Assembly (NCBI GenBank): GCA_003644175.1
Contig: QNBS01000065.1
Location: forward strand, 1-9,422
Origin: Planctomycetota bacterium
Lineage (GTDB): Bacteria > Planctomycetota > Phycisphaerae > Sedimentisphaerales > Anaerohalosphaeraceae
DNA: 9,422 nt
Reading direction: 5' to 3'
The translations under genes were made by a program, and so were the position numbers. Shown piece after piece: positions 1-6,761 of the stretch (position 1 is the stretch's first letter; every line of letters starts with the position of its first letter). Below the pieces are notes generated by a model, which made no database searches, was not told the origin of the DNA, and was given only the letters and a program-made list of their open reading frames with translations.

Positions 1-482
1 CTAATGAATCGTGATATTCATCGATCAAATCTTTGTATTTTTCGGCCTTATCAACAAATACCAGCGATTGGATTATATACATTCTGCCTTTAACCAGGTA
101 AAGCTCCTGCCGAAGGATCATGTCGCCGGAGCTTTCCGGGACATAGCATTTCAGGGTAAAAGTCCGTTGGGGAAAACCTCTTGATGCAAGATCTTCGGCG
201 TGCATCACCGTTCCGCCGAGTTTATCAATGGTTGCCTGCTGAGCTTTATCAAATATCTCTTTTGCATTTTTGCCCATGGTTCTTAGAAAGCCACGGGGAT
301 ATTCAGAATAACCTGCCGTAAAGTTGATATATTTGGCAATAATAGTTGTTTATCGAAATAGTCGCACCTCCGCCAATCGCGACTTTTTGGTTTTTGTATT
401 CCGGCTTGCCGGGCATTTCCTGTGGGTTGAAAATCGGCGGCGGGTTGGTATACTGCTTGAAGATGTTCCGGAGAGCCTGCAA
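1..482 (-). pseudogene. Hypothetical protein, apparently frameshifted, runs off the left edge
   Basis: The gene reads leftward and its C-terminus lies outside the window. From the ATG at 277 the frame is open to the edge and looks strongly coding (MGKNAKEIFDKAQQ, later GRMYIIQSLVF). In the same frame but upstream of that ATG the sequence reads INFTAGYSEYPRGFLRT, which looks like protein interior, so 277 is unlikely to be the true start. The next segment upstream (reading MPGKPEYKNQKVAIGGG) is in another frame that stops at 303-305, while the downstream frame is closed by a stop at 350-352. Removing one base near 337-343 would join them as NNYYAKYINFTAGYSEYP. The PGKPEY start, the tyrosine-rich middle and the xYSxYP motif resemble small secreted planctomycete proteins of unknown function; this likeness is from memory. 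The N-terminus is unresolved and no signal peptide is visible. It is a broken gene or carries a sequencing indel. Confidence 0.5.
427..454 (+). promoter_or_regulatory. Sigma70-type promoter of the membrane-protein gene
   Basis: The -35 box TTGAAA (427-432) and the -10 box TATACT (449-454) are separated by 16 bases, and each matches consensus at 5 of 6 positions. A transcript would begin near 461, giving a leader of about 20 nt before the ATG at 482. The promoter lies inside the upstream, frame-disrupted part of the minus-strand gene. Confidence 0.55.
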
Positions 483-1237
483 TGTTAGAGCTTGAACCAC
501 AGATTGAACATGTCGAAGGCGCGCCCGGCAAGAGATTGACGTGGCTGGTGGATAGTTTTTTGTATCCGATCAGTGCGGCGGGTTTGACGATGCTGGGGAT
601 GTTTGTTCTGCTGCCGTTCGTGCTCAAGCTGATTTTACAGGGGCTTGTGTGGCTCGGCATCCCGGCAATCATTGTGCCGGCGGCCTTCATATTCCTGATC
701 ATCCGCTGCATCATCATGTTTTATATGTTCTGGTATCTTGGCTTTTGCATCCGCGAAAGCGCCGAAGGGCACTTTCGCGCACCGGACACACTCGCGCCGG
801 ATTCGGACGACGGGATCGGGGAAACGATACGGCAGACCCTGATGATCCTGGGGACCGCTGCAGTATGCCTGCTTCCGGGCATTGTGTACTATTTGACAAA
901 GGATACTATTGACATTAATTTCTGGCTGCTGCTGGCGGCGGGGGGATTCTTTCTGCCGATGGCGATGCTTTCTGTTGTCATGCAGGATGGGCTTTGGGGG
1001 CTGAACCCGTTTGGCATTGTCGTTTCCATAATCCGCACCTTTTTGAAGTACTGCTGTGTGACAGGTATGTTTTATGTGCCCATAGCCATTATTGCGTACG
1101 TTATGATCTATGTTCCCAAGGATAATGTGGTAATGAAGCTATTGTTCAGGGCGATGTATGTCTATCTGCTGATTGTCGCATCACACATGTTGGGGAGATT
1201 CTTCTACAATAACGAAGGAAGGCTCGACTGGTTCTGA
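482..1237 (+). CDS. Multi-pass integral membrane protein of unknown function
   Basis: This 251-residue protein is dominated by hydrophobic segments. Likely membrane spans are at residues about 30-55, 59-88, 117-138, 146-166, 188-211 and 219-238. A polar loop rich in Asp and Gly (about 92-116) separates the second and third spans. The C-terminus is short and polar (GRFFYNNEGRLDWF). I see no catalytic motif or transporter signature. The ATG at 482 is a secure start: a GGAG ribosome binding site lies at 470-473 with 8 nt spacing, and an in-frame TGA sits a few codons upstream. A promoter at 427-454 fits. The gene diverges from the broken gene on its left and converges on hisD, so it appears to be a single-gene unit. 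It resembles uncharacterised planctomycete membrane proteins of the DUF4013-like kind, but I cannot assign a family with confidence. Confidence 0.85.
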   Translation: MLELEPQIEHVEGAPGKRLTWLVDSFLYPISAAGLTMLGMFVLLPFVLKLILQGLVWLGIPAIIVPAAFIFLIIRCIIMFYMFWYLGFCIRESAEGHFRAPDTLAPDSDDGIGETIRQTLMILGTAAVCLLPGIVYYLTKDTIDINFWLLLAAGGFFLPMAMLSVVMQDGLWGLNPFGIVVSIIRTFLKYCCVTGMFYVPIAIIAYVMIYVPKDNVVMKLLFRAMYVYLLIVASHMLGRFFYNNEGRLDWF

Positions 1238-1241
1238 TAAT

Positions 1242-1409
1242 AATTCCAGTTAAAAAACGCCGATATTTCGATGGCTTGACTAAACCATAAGCTTTCTGGA
1301 TTCGGCGCTTTCGCGGGAATGACAAGTGTTTCGCGGGAATGACAAGTGTTTCGCGGGGATGACAGCGGCCTTTTTTTCTTTCCGCAACAGGAACTAATTA
1401 ACTGGATTT
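1242..1409. repeat. Intergenic island bracketed by an inverted repeat
   Basis: AATTCCAGTTAA (1242-1253) and TTAACTGGATTT (1398-1409) are inverted copies matching at 11 of 12 positions. They enclose nearly the whole spacer between the convergent membrane-protein gene and hisD, including the tandem repeat at 1309-1365. No target-site duplication is evident. It may be a small non-autonomous element or a chance pairing. Confidence 0.35.
1309..1365. repeat. Tandem 20-bp repeat, about 2.8 copies
   Basis: The unit tttcgcgggaatgacaagtg occurs exactly at 1309-1328 and 1329-1348, followed by a diverged partial copy at 1349-1365. The unit is the right half of the dispersed hairpin repeat seen intact at 3716-3745, where the left arm attcccgc pairs with gcgggaat. 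Only the right arm has been duplicated here. Elements of this kind are common in intergenic DNA of many environmental bacteria. Confidence 0.8.
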
Positions 1410-1413
1410 GATA

Positions 1414-2721
1414 TTAGTTTTGGCGGCGAATGTCTACGCTTTTGGCGTGGGCGTCGAGTCCTTCTGTCATTGCAAGGCGTATTATGTCGTCTGCGCTTTC
1501 GAGCAGCCTGGCCTTGTCATAAGCGATGATGCTCGATGACTTGACAAAGTCGTTGCTGGATAAGGCACTGAAGGATCTGGCGGCGGCGCCGGTGGGCAGT
1601 GTGTGGCTGGGTCCGGCCCAGTAATCGCCGACTGCGACGGGGCTGTACGGGCCGATGAATATTGCGCCGGCGTTTTGTATTTTCCCGGCGACCCTCTCGC
1701 TGTGCGGGCCGCATTGGATCTGCAGATGTTCCGGCGCGAAATCGTTGGCGAAGTCGACGGCTTTATCCAATGAATCAAAGACGACGATTCTGCTGTCGGC
1801 GCGCAGGGACTGGATGGTGTCTTTTGCGCGGCTGAGTTGGGCGGCCTGGTCTTTCAGGGCGGCGAGTGTCTTGTCGGCCAGATCCTGCGAGTCGGTGGCG
1901 ACAACGGCGGAACCGGGATTGTGCTCGGCCTGACTGAGCATATCGGCCGCCACCCATGCCGGATTTGCGTTCTTGTCGGCGATGATGAGGACCTCGCTTG
2001 GGCCGGCGATGGAATCAATGCCGACGTAGCCAAGGACGAGTTTCTTGGCGGTCTGGACCCAGCGATTTCCGGGCCCGACGATTTTGTCGACTTTTGGTAT
2101 GGTTTCGGCGCCACAGGCCATCGCCGCGACGGCCTGGGCGCCGCCGACGCGGTATACTTCTTCGATTCCCAGTTCATGGCAAACCGCAAGGATGACCGGA
2201 TGAATGCTTCCTTTGTATCGCGGCGGCGAGACGACTACAATCTGTTCGACGCCCGCCACCTGGGCCGGTACGACAGTCATAATTACCGTCGACGGCAGCG
2301 GCGCCGACGCTCCGGGCACACAAACGCCGACTCTCCGTATCGGAGTGTATTTTATGCCCGGGTGCGTATTGGGCTTGCCGATAAAGATTTCGGATTGATA
2401 TTTACGCACGTTGGCAATGGCCTGCCGCAAAGAAGCGAGCAGTTTCGGGTCAATTTCGTCATGAGCGGTTTTCAAATCCTGCCTGCTGACTTTGAGTGTA
2501 TCGGGCGTGAGTTTGACGCCGTCATGCTTTTCGGTCAGTTCGATCAGGGCTTTGTCCCCGCGAGCGGCCACGTCACGGACTATATTAAGGGCCGTATCAT
2601 ATTCAGGGCTGTCGAGCTCGAACATGGCGGCTTCGATAAGTCTCCGGCGCAGAGCATGTATCTGTTCAGCAAAGTCTTTCCGGGCGGACGAAATGAGAAT
2701 TTCATCAAGAGCTGTCGCCAT
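1414..2721 (-). CDS. hisD: Histidinol dehydrogenase
   Basis: HisD catalyses the last two steps of histidine synthesis, oxidising L-histidinol to L-histidine through histidinal with two NAD+ and a bound zinc; it is a cytoplasmic homodimer. At 435 residues it is full length (E. coli 434). Visible signatures include KIVGPGNRWVQTAKK (213-227), GPSEVLIIAD (240-249), SQAEHNPGS (263-271) and GPSHTLPTG (370-378). By spacing to the E. coli enzyme, the zinc ligands are Gln264, His267, Asp366 and His425, and the catalytic pair is Glu331-His332; all are present. The ATG at 2721 has an AGGAAG ribosome binding site at 2729-2734. That site overlaps the stop codon (2733-2735) of the upstream secreted-protein gene, only 11 nt away, so the two are probably cotranscribed. 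No other his gene is in the window. Confidence 0.97.
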   Translation of the reverse strand: MATALDEILISSARKDFAEQIHALRRRLIEAAMFELDSPEYDTALNIVRDVAARGDKALIELTEKHDGVKLTPDTLKVSRQDLKTAHDEIDPKLLASLRQAIANVRKYQSEIFIGKPNTHPGIKYTPIRRVGVCVPGASAPLPSTVIMTVVPAQVAGVEQIVVVSPPRYKGSIHPVILAVCHELGIEEVYRVGGAQAVAAMACGAETIPKVDKIVGPGNRWVQTAKKLVLGYVGIDSIAGPSEVLIIADKNANPAWVAADMLSQAEHNPGSAVVATDSQDLADKTLAALKDQAAQLSRAKDTIQSLRADSRIVVFDSLDKAVDFANDFAPEHLQIQCGPHSERVAGKIQNAGAIFIGPYSPVAVGDYWAGPSHTLPTGAAARSFSALSSNDFVKSSSIIAYDKARLLESADDIIRLAMTEGLDAHAKSVDIRRQN

Positions 2722-2732
2722 GTGTTTACTTC

Positions 2733-3617
2733 CTATCGTGCGAAATTGCCGTGGGAATAGGTCCGTGTCGCCCGCTGCAGGAGTATGTATCTCTGTCCCT
2801 TGTACACGGTTACCACGCCCGATACGCGAAATCGCTGCCTGACGATGGGCGTATCGACGAGACTTTTCTCGGTGGCTTCGAGAGTCTCACAAGGCAGCAG
2901 CTTGAAGTGAAGGTCATCGACATTTCTGCCCAGGCCGTCGATGGTGAACATTTTGGCGGTGTCGTCGATCACTACAAATCCGGTCCGATTGGCGAGGACG
3001 ACATCCCCCTGGGTTTCGAGCATGCCGTCGAGCTTTGCCAGGTTCACCACTCGTTTTGGCTTGAGCCGTTTGAGCACTTGGGCGGGTATGATCGAATCGT
3101 CGTCGGAGTTGCCGGCATCACCTGTCCGGTCCTTTTGTTCTTCCGTCTCGTCAATGTTGCTTAGCGGGACAAAGTAAATCGGAAACAGGAAATTTTTGTT
3201 GAACAGGTTGTCGCCGAGGAACTTGGAGTCAAGATCCTGCTTGTTGGGGGCCTTCCTGTTGACGAACTTTTTGCTGGGCAGCTTGTCGATGAGTACGTTC
3301 CGATTGCAATATCGTATGACCCTCGCCCAAAGCCTGACGTAAATTTCCTTTTGATCAGCACCCGCTGTCATCCGCTCCAGTGTGCTCGAAGGGAGCAGTT
3401 CAATCGGCTCGCCTGCCTTGATCGTGCCTCTGCCGTCGGTGATATTGACTTTTGCGGTGAAAAACCATGTGTCCAGCCCTGGCGTCCTGGTCAGTTTTCC
3501 GTTAACTGCGCTGACCATAGATCCCTCGCGCAGAGGCCTGGCGGTTTCCTGCGTCCCGGCGCCGGCAGTCCCAAGCCCGACGGCAAGCACCGTACAATAC
3601 AAAAAAAGCTTTTTCAT
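2733..3617 (-). CDS. Secreted protein of unknown function, upstream of hisD
   Basis: This 294-residue protein begins with a typical Sec signal peptide: MKKLF, a hydrophobic core to about residue 15, and likely cleavage after AGA near residue 20. The mature part has no transmembrane segment and should be periplasmic or exported. Its sequence is mainly beta-type: a first region at about 33-110, a basic Lys-rich stretch (112-140), an acidic linker (156-176, rich in Glu and Asp), and a second region at about 186-285. The last segment, RFRVSGVVTVYKGQRYILL, looks like strands of a small barrel such as an OB fold; this is inference only. No catalytic motif is visible. The start is supported by AAGGA at 3625-3629 with 7 nt spacing. 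An AT-rich upstream region could hold a promoter but none is convincing. It is probably cotranscribed with hisD. I do not recognise the family. Confidence 0.85.
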   Translation of the reverse strand: MKKLFLYCTVLAVGLGTAGAGTQETARPLREGSMVSAVNGKLTRTPGLDTWFFTAKVNITDGRGTIKAGEPIELLPSSTLERMTAGADQKEIYVRLWARVIRYCNRNVLIDKLPSKKFVNRKAPNKQDLDSKFLGDNLFNKNFLFPIYFVPLSNIDETEEQKDRTGDAGNSDDDSIIPAQVLKRLKPKRVVNLAKLDGMLETQGDVVLANRTGFVVIDDTAKMFTIDGLGRNVDDLHFKLLPCETLEATEKSLVDTPIVRQRFRVSGVVTVYKGQRYILLQRATRTYSHGNFAR

Positions 3618-3675
3618 AACCGTATCCTTATTTTAGAGTACCTAACAAAATGAGTAACATTTTAGCCATGTGTGG

Positions 3676-3711
3676 AAAAAACAGGAAACCGCCTTTGGCG
3701 GAGGCTGTTTT
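3676..3711 (-). terminator. Probable Rho-independent terminator after the acn-LOG unit
   Basis: Read on the minus strand, AAAACAG pairs with CTGTTTT around an inner stem CCGCC-AAA-GGCGG, and the hairpin runs into six T's (3681-3676). It lies about 150 nt past the LOG stop codon and before the next gene on the same strand, where a unit boundary is expected. The inner stem ccgcctttggcgg recurs at 6521-6533, so it may also be a mobile hairpin repeat. Confidence 0.45.
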
Positions 3712-3715
3712 ATTC

Positions 3716-3745
3716 CTGGATTCCCGCTTTCGCGGGAATGACAAG
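3716..3745. repeat. Dispersed hairpin repeat (ATTCCCGC-TTTC-GCGGGAAT)
   Basis: A perfect 8-bp stem (3720-3727 with 3732-3739) with a TTTC loop is followed by gacaag. The right half is the unit tandemly repeated at 1309-1365. Two copies in one window and the purely intergenic position mark it as a dispersed repeat. Confidence 0.75.
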
Positions 3746-3791
3746 CGAATCTCACACTCGGCTAAAGTATTACCAAAATGAGTGTTTTAGT

Positions 3792-3839
3792 GTGGCGTGG
3801 GCCTCTTGCCCACATTCACGGGCAGGATGCCCGTGCCAC
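3792..3839. repeat. Dispersed double-hairpin repeat
   Basis: The outer arms gtggc (3792-3796) and gccac (3835-3839) enclose two hairpins: gtgggc-ctctt-gcccac (3797-3813) and cacgggca-gga-tgcccgtg (3817-3835). From memory, elements of the form 'gtgg..gggcctcttgccc..gggc..gcccgtgccac' are common between genes in planctomycete genomes. Only one copy is in this window, so dispersal is not shown here. Confidence 0.6.
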
Positions 3840-3860
3840 GTTTCATTTTGTTAGACGTTC

Positions 3861-4403
3861 TTAATCCTTCCCAAAAGCCCCGGAAATCAGCATTTCAACC
3901 GCCTGGCGGGGTCGGCCCGCGACGGCGACACAGTTTACAGACTCCGGATCGGCCTGTTTCATCAGTTCGATGAGGTCGCTCCAGAAGTCGCCTACTATTA
4001 TAATCGGTTTATCCGCCGCGGCAAAGCACTTGTTTTTCAGTTCCCAGACCTCGGCCAGTTCCAGGAGCGTGCCCGTGCCGCCCGGCAGCACAAAATAGGC
4101 GCTGCCCAGCGCTACAAGGGTGCTGATCCGCTCCTGGAGGCTGTCTGTGGGTATCCGGCGGGTCAGATATTCGTTGGCGCGGGCGCGTTTGAAGGCCGAA
4201 CAGGTTACCCCGATCACCTCGCCGCCGGCCCGGCGCGCCCCTTTTGCCGCTGCCAGCATGGTCCCGCCGTAGCCGCCGTTGGCGATTGTATAGCCCGCCG
4301 ATGCGAGAAGGCGACCCAATTCCACGGCCGATTCAAAGACATCGTCGCCGGGCGCTGCTTTGCTTGTTCCGAAAATGGCAACTGTCCCCATTTTTGTTGT
4401 CAT
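3861..4403 (-). CDS. LOG-family nucleotide phosphoribohydrolase (cytokinin-activating type)
   Basis: Proteins of this Rossmann-fold family cleave the N-glycosidic bond of nucleoside 5'-monophosphates, releasing the base and ribose 5-phosphate; they were long misannotated as lysine decarboxylases. The hallmark PGGTGTLLE (residues 107-115; family PGGxGTxxE) is intact. An upstream glycine-rich loop NGGYGG (42-47) and the strand GEVIGVT (61-67) also fit. The length of 180 residues suits the short LOG class. The start chosen is the ATG at 4403, which overlaps the aconitase stop as ATGA; a longer reading from 4490 would add 29 residues inside the aconitase gene with no family likeness. The overlap implies translational coupling. 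The exact nucleotide substrate cannot be read from the sequence. No signal peptide is present, so it should be cytoplasmic. Confidence 0.9.
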   Translation of the reverse strand: MTTKMGTVAIFGTSKAAPGDDVFESAVELGRLLASAGYTIANGGYGGTMLAAAKGARRAGGEVIGVTCSAFKRARANEYLTRRIPTDSLQERISTLVALGSAYFVLPGGTGTLLELAEVWELKNKCFAAADKPIIIVGDFWSDLIELMKQADPESVNCVAVAGRPRQAVEMLISGAFGKD

Positions 4404-6376
4404 TTGTGCAGCGCCTTGTTGCGAGTGTAATTCAAGAGTCCGGCGGCAAGCAGGATGGCCCTGTCCCGTGAGGAAAGGTCCAGTTTGCATTGAAACTCAA
4501 ACCGGGCGGTCTTGTCCCGGACCGTCAGTTTGTCCCTGGTCCTGATCGCATCGAGCAGCTTGTCGATTTCAAGCCGATCGTCGGCATTGACGCGATCGTA
4601 ATCGGCAGGGTCCGAAAACTCCAGCGGCAGGACGGCAAAGTTTATGAGGTTGGCCTTGTGGATTCGCTCGATAGTTTTTGCGATTACCGCTCGGACGCCC
4701 AGGTACATCGGACAAAGGGCCGCATGCTCTCTGCTGGAGCCCTGGCCGTAGCTTTGGCCTGCGACGATAACGCCTGCAATGCCTTCGGCTTTGAGTTGAA
4801 GGCATCGCTGGGCGAACGTTGGTTTGCCTTCTTCGTTGAAGCAGTTGAATACCACCTTTGCGTATTCCGGGACATTGGAACGATACTTTAGGAATGCGCC
4901 TGCGGGCATGATATGATCAGTGGTGATTTTGTCGCCGCACTTGAGCAGAACACTTGCGTCCAGTTTGTCGGGCAGGTCTGGCGGCGACTCGGGCACGACA
5001 ATAGTCGGTCCGCGAATCACCTCGGCGGCGGCGGCTTTTTCCATGGTGAGCGGTTCTTCGATCATGCTGTCGTCGATCAGGAATTGCCCGGGGAGTTTCA
5101 CCTGGGGGTGCTTTATGCCCAAGAGCTTCTTCAGCGTACGCGGGTCGGTGATCTCTCCCATGATCGCCGAGGCGACCGCTGTCTCCGGACTGACGAGACA
5201 GGACTTGTCGCCGGTTGTGCCGGTTCGCGCGGGGAAATTGCGGTTGAACGTTCGCAGGGTAACGACGCCGTCGGCGGGTGAAAAACCCTGCCCGATGCAT
5301 GGTCCGCATCCGGATTCCAGTATTCTCGCGCCGGCGGCGATCATGTCGGCTAATGCGCCGTTTTTGGCTAACATTTCAAGCACCTGGCGGCTGCCCGGCG
5401 CGACTGCGAACTCTATCATCCCGTCGATATGCCTGCCGTTTAGGACCTGTGCGACCATCATCAAATCGGTGAAGCTGGAATTCGTGCAGCTTCCGACGAC
5501 GACCTGGCCGGCCTTTGTTCCGGCTAACTGAGCGACGGTCTTTATGTTGTCAGGCGAAGAGGGGCAGGCCGCCAACGGCTCCAGTTGCGAAAGGTCGATC
5601 TCGATGACGCGGTCATAATCGGCATAGGCATCGGCGCTTAACGGCTTATAGTCGGCGCCGCGTTCCTGGGCGGCAAGGAACCGGCGCGTATTATCGTCGC
5701 TCGGGAAGATGCTGGTGGTTACCCCCAACTCGGCGCCCATATTTGTTATCGTGGCCCGCTGCGGCACAGACAGGGTCTTTACGCCGTCTCCGAAATACTC
5801 GATCACACGGTGCACATTGCCTTTGGTGGTCAGAATGCTCAGCAGTTTCAGGATTACATCCTTGCTTGCGACCCATTCGGGCAGTTGTCCGGTCAGTTTG
5901 ACGCCGATGACTTTGGGGCAGGTCAGATAGAACGTTCCGCCGGCCATTGCCACGGCGACATCCATGCCGCCTGCTCCGATAGCCAACATTCCAAGCCCGC
6001 CGCCTGTTGGCGTGTGCGAGTCGCTGCCCAGCAGGGTTGCGCCGGGCCTGCCGAACCTCTCCAGGTGGACCTGATGGCAGATTCCGTTGCCCGCCCGCGA
6101 GTGAAAGGCGCCCGCCTTTGTCGCCACCGTCTGGAGATACAGGTGGTCGTTGTGGTTTTCCGGGCCGAACTGACTCATATTGTGGTCGATATAGCTGACC
6201 GAAACGTCGGTCTTGACACGCCCGATGCCCATGGATTCATAGAGCAGAAACGCCGTCGTCCCGGTGGCATCCTGCGTCAATGTCTGGTCAATCCGAATGC
6301 CGATCTGCTCTCCGGCGGCCAGAACACCCTCTACGAGGTGTTTTTCCAATATTTTGTACGCTAATGTTTTCGCCAT
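4400..6376 (-). CDS. Aconitate hydratase (Aquifex-type, single chain)
   Basis: Aconitase interconverts citrate and isocitrate through cis-aconitate in the TCA cycle, using a [4Fe-4S] cluster. The three cluster cysteines are visible: Cys297 in VGSCTNSS, and Cys357 and Cys360 in SGCGPCIG. Other signatures are IDQTLTQDATGT (29-40), LGSDSHTPT (116-124), DHIMPAG (487-493) and, in the C-terminal swivel domain, QGSSREHAAL (545-554). With the ATG at 6376 the protein has 658 residues, matching what I recall of the Aquifex-type putative aconitase family, which is related to the LeuC/LeuD dehydratases and shorter than AcnA or AcnB. A GTG at 6388 would add four residues, but MAKTLAYKIL is the usual family start; only a weak GGA lies upstream. 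The promoter is at 6422-6450. Its stop overlaps the LOG gene start. A homoaconitase role is less likely, but substrate cannot be proved here. Confidence 0.95.
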   Translation of the reverse strand: MAKTLAYKILEKHLVEGVLAAGEQIGIRIDQTLTQDATGTTAFLLYESMGIGRVKTDVSVSYIDHNMSQFGPENHNDHLYLQTVATKAGAFHSRAGNGICHQVHLERFGRPGATLLGSDSHTPTGGGLGMLAIGAGGMDVAVAMAGGTFYLTCPKVIGVKLTGQLPEWVASKDVILKLLSILTTKGNVHRVIEYFGDGVKTLSVPQRATITNMGAELGVTTSIFPSDDNTRRFLAAQERGADYKPLSADAYADYDRVIEIDLSQLEPLAACPSSPDNIKTVAQLAGTKAGQVVVGSCTNSSFTDLMMVAQVLNGRHIDGMIEFAVAPGSRQVLEMLAKNGALADMIAAGARILESGCGPCIGQGFSPADGVVTLRTFNRNFPARTGTTGDKSCLVSPETAVASAIMGEITDPRTLKKLLGIKHPQVKLPGQFLIDDSMIEEPLTMEKAAAAEVIRGPTIVVPESPPDLPDKLDASVLLKCGDKITTDHIMPAGAFLKYRSNVPEYAKVVFNCFNEEGKPTFAQRCLQLKAEGIAGVIVAGQSYGQGSSREHAALCPMYLGVRAVIAKTIERIHKANLINFAVLPLEFSDPADYDRVNADDRLEIDKLLDAIRTRDKLTVRDKTARFEFQCKLDLSSRDRAILLAAGLLNYTRNKALHK

Positions 6377-6421
6377 GACTTCATCCACAAAAGACGTTAG
6401 TCCACGATATGTCAGGTCGGC

Positions 6422-6450
6422 AGTGTATCACAAATTCCTCTCCGGGACAA
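6422..6450 (-). promoter_or_regulatory. Sigma70-type promoter of the aconitase-LOG unit
   Basis: On the minus strand, TTGTCC (6450-6445, 4 of 6 to consensus) is followed after exactly 17 bases by TACACT (6427-6422). Transcription would start near 6415, leaving a leader of about 40 nt before the ATG at 6376. The -10 box is identical to that of the phosphoesterase promoter at 7143-7148. Confidence 0.5.
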
Positions 6451-6546
6451 CTCCAATTTTAGTGCTCATCCGGACAATGCGCAGGTGGTTGCTTGTTGCC
6501 GAAAACAGCCGGCCTAAGGTCCGCCTTTGGCGGAGAGTTTATCGCA

Positions 6547-6700
6547 TTGCAGCCACCGGCATGATTGTAAAGGGTTGGCGCCACAGAGGATGCCAACCCA
6601 TGCCGTATGGCGCTGTCACGGTGCCCGGGTCGCACTCCTGCGTTGGGCTATCCCCCGTGAAAGCCACGGAGCAGCATAGCCGCAACCAAAAGAACTGCAA
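6547..6700. other. Nested inverted-repeat block, possible structured RNA or repeat element
   Basis: Several perfect complementary segments nest together. The outer arms are TTGCAG (6547-6552) and CTGCAA (6695-6700). A first hairpin has cggcat/atgccg (6557-6562, 6600-6605) plus gggttggc/gccaaccc (6572-6579, 6592-6599). A middle hairpin has cgca/tgcg inside two internal loops (6631-6642). A last hairpin has ggctat/atagcc (6646-6651, 6676-6681) around ccgtg/cacgg (6655-6659, 6665-6669). A second cacgg at 6617-6621 could pair with the same ccgtg, an alternative fold. Whether it is transcribed is unknown; it could equally be a dispersed repeat. Confidence 0.4.
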
Positions 6701-6761
6701 CCACAGATTAACACAGATTTTCACAGATTAAAAGGCCGCGAAAAGGCACAAGAGGCACAAA
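6701..6761. repeat. Short-period AT-rich repeats (cacagatt, aggcacaa)
   Basis: Three 10-bp units sit end to end: ccacagatta (6701-6710), acacagattt (6711-6720) and tcacagatta (6721-6730). They are followed by two copies of aggcacaa within 6744-6760. From memory, similar 'cacagattaacacagatt' tracts are widespread in intergenic DNA of environmental bacteria. No coding role is evident. Confidence 0.65.

Larger units (their letters stand above)
3642..3854. repeat. 213-bp island with perfect 12-bp terminal inverted repeats
   Basis: CTAACAAAATGA (3642-3653) and TCATTTTGTTAG (3843-3854) are perfect inverted copies flanking nearly all of the spacer between the LOG gene and the secreted-protein gene. 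Inside lie the terminator-like hairpin (3676-3711), the hairpin repeat (3716-3745) and the double hairpin (3792-3839). A related direct copy, caaaatgagt, occurs at 3645-3654 and again near 3774-3783. No target-site duplication and no ORF of note were seen. Confidence 0.5.

Noticed and set aside
283..717. 144-codon minus-strand frame overlapping the membrane-protein start
   Set aside because: It runs antisense to the supported membrane-protein gene and is in the wrong frame for both halves of the left-edge gene.
1837..2760. 307-codon open frame on the plus strand opposite hisD
   Set aside because: It is antisense to an unmistakable hisD with all catalytic residues; the open frame is a codon-bias shadow.
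4404..4490. 29-residue N-terminal extension of the LOG protein
   Set aside because: It overlaps the aconitase 3' end, has no family likeness, and the ATGA-coupled start at 4403 gives the standard LOG N-terminus.
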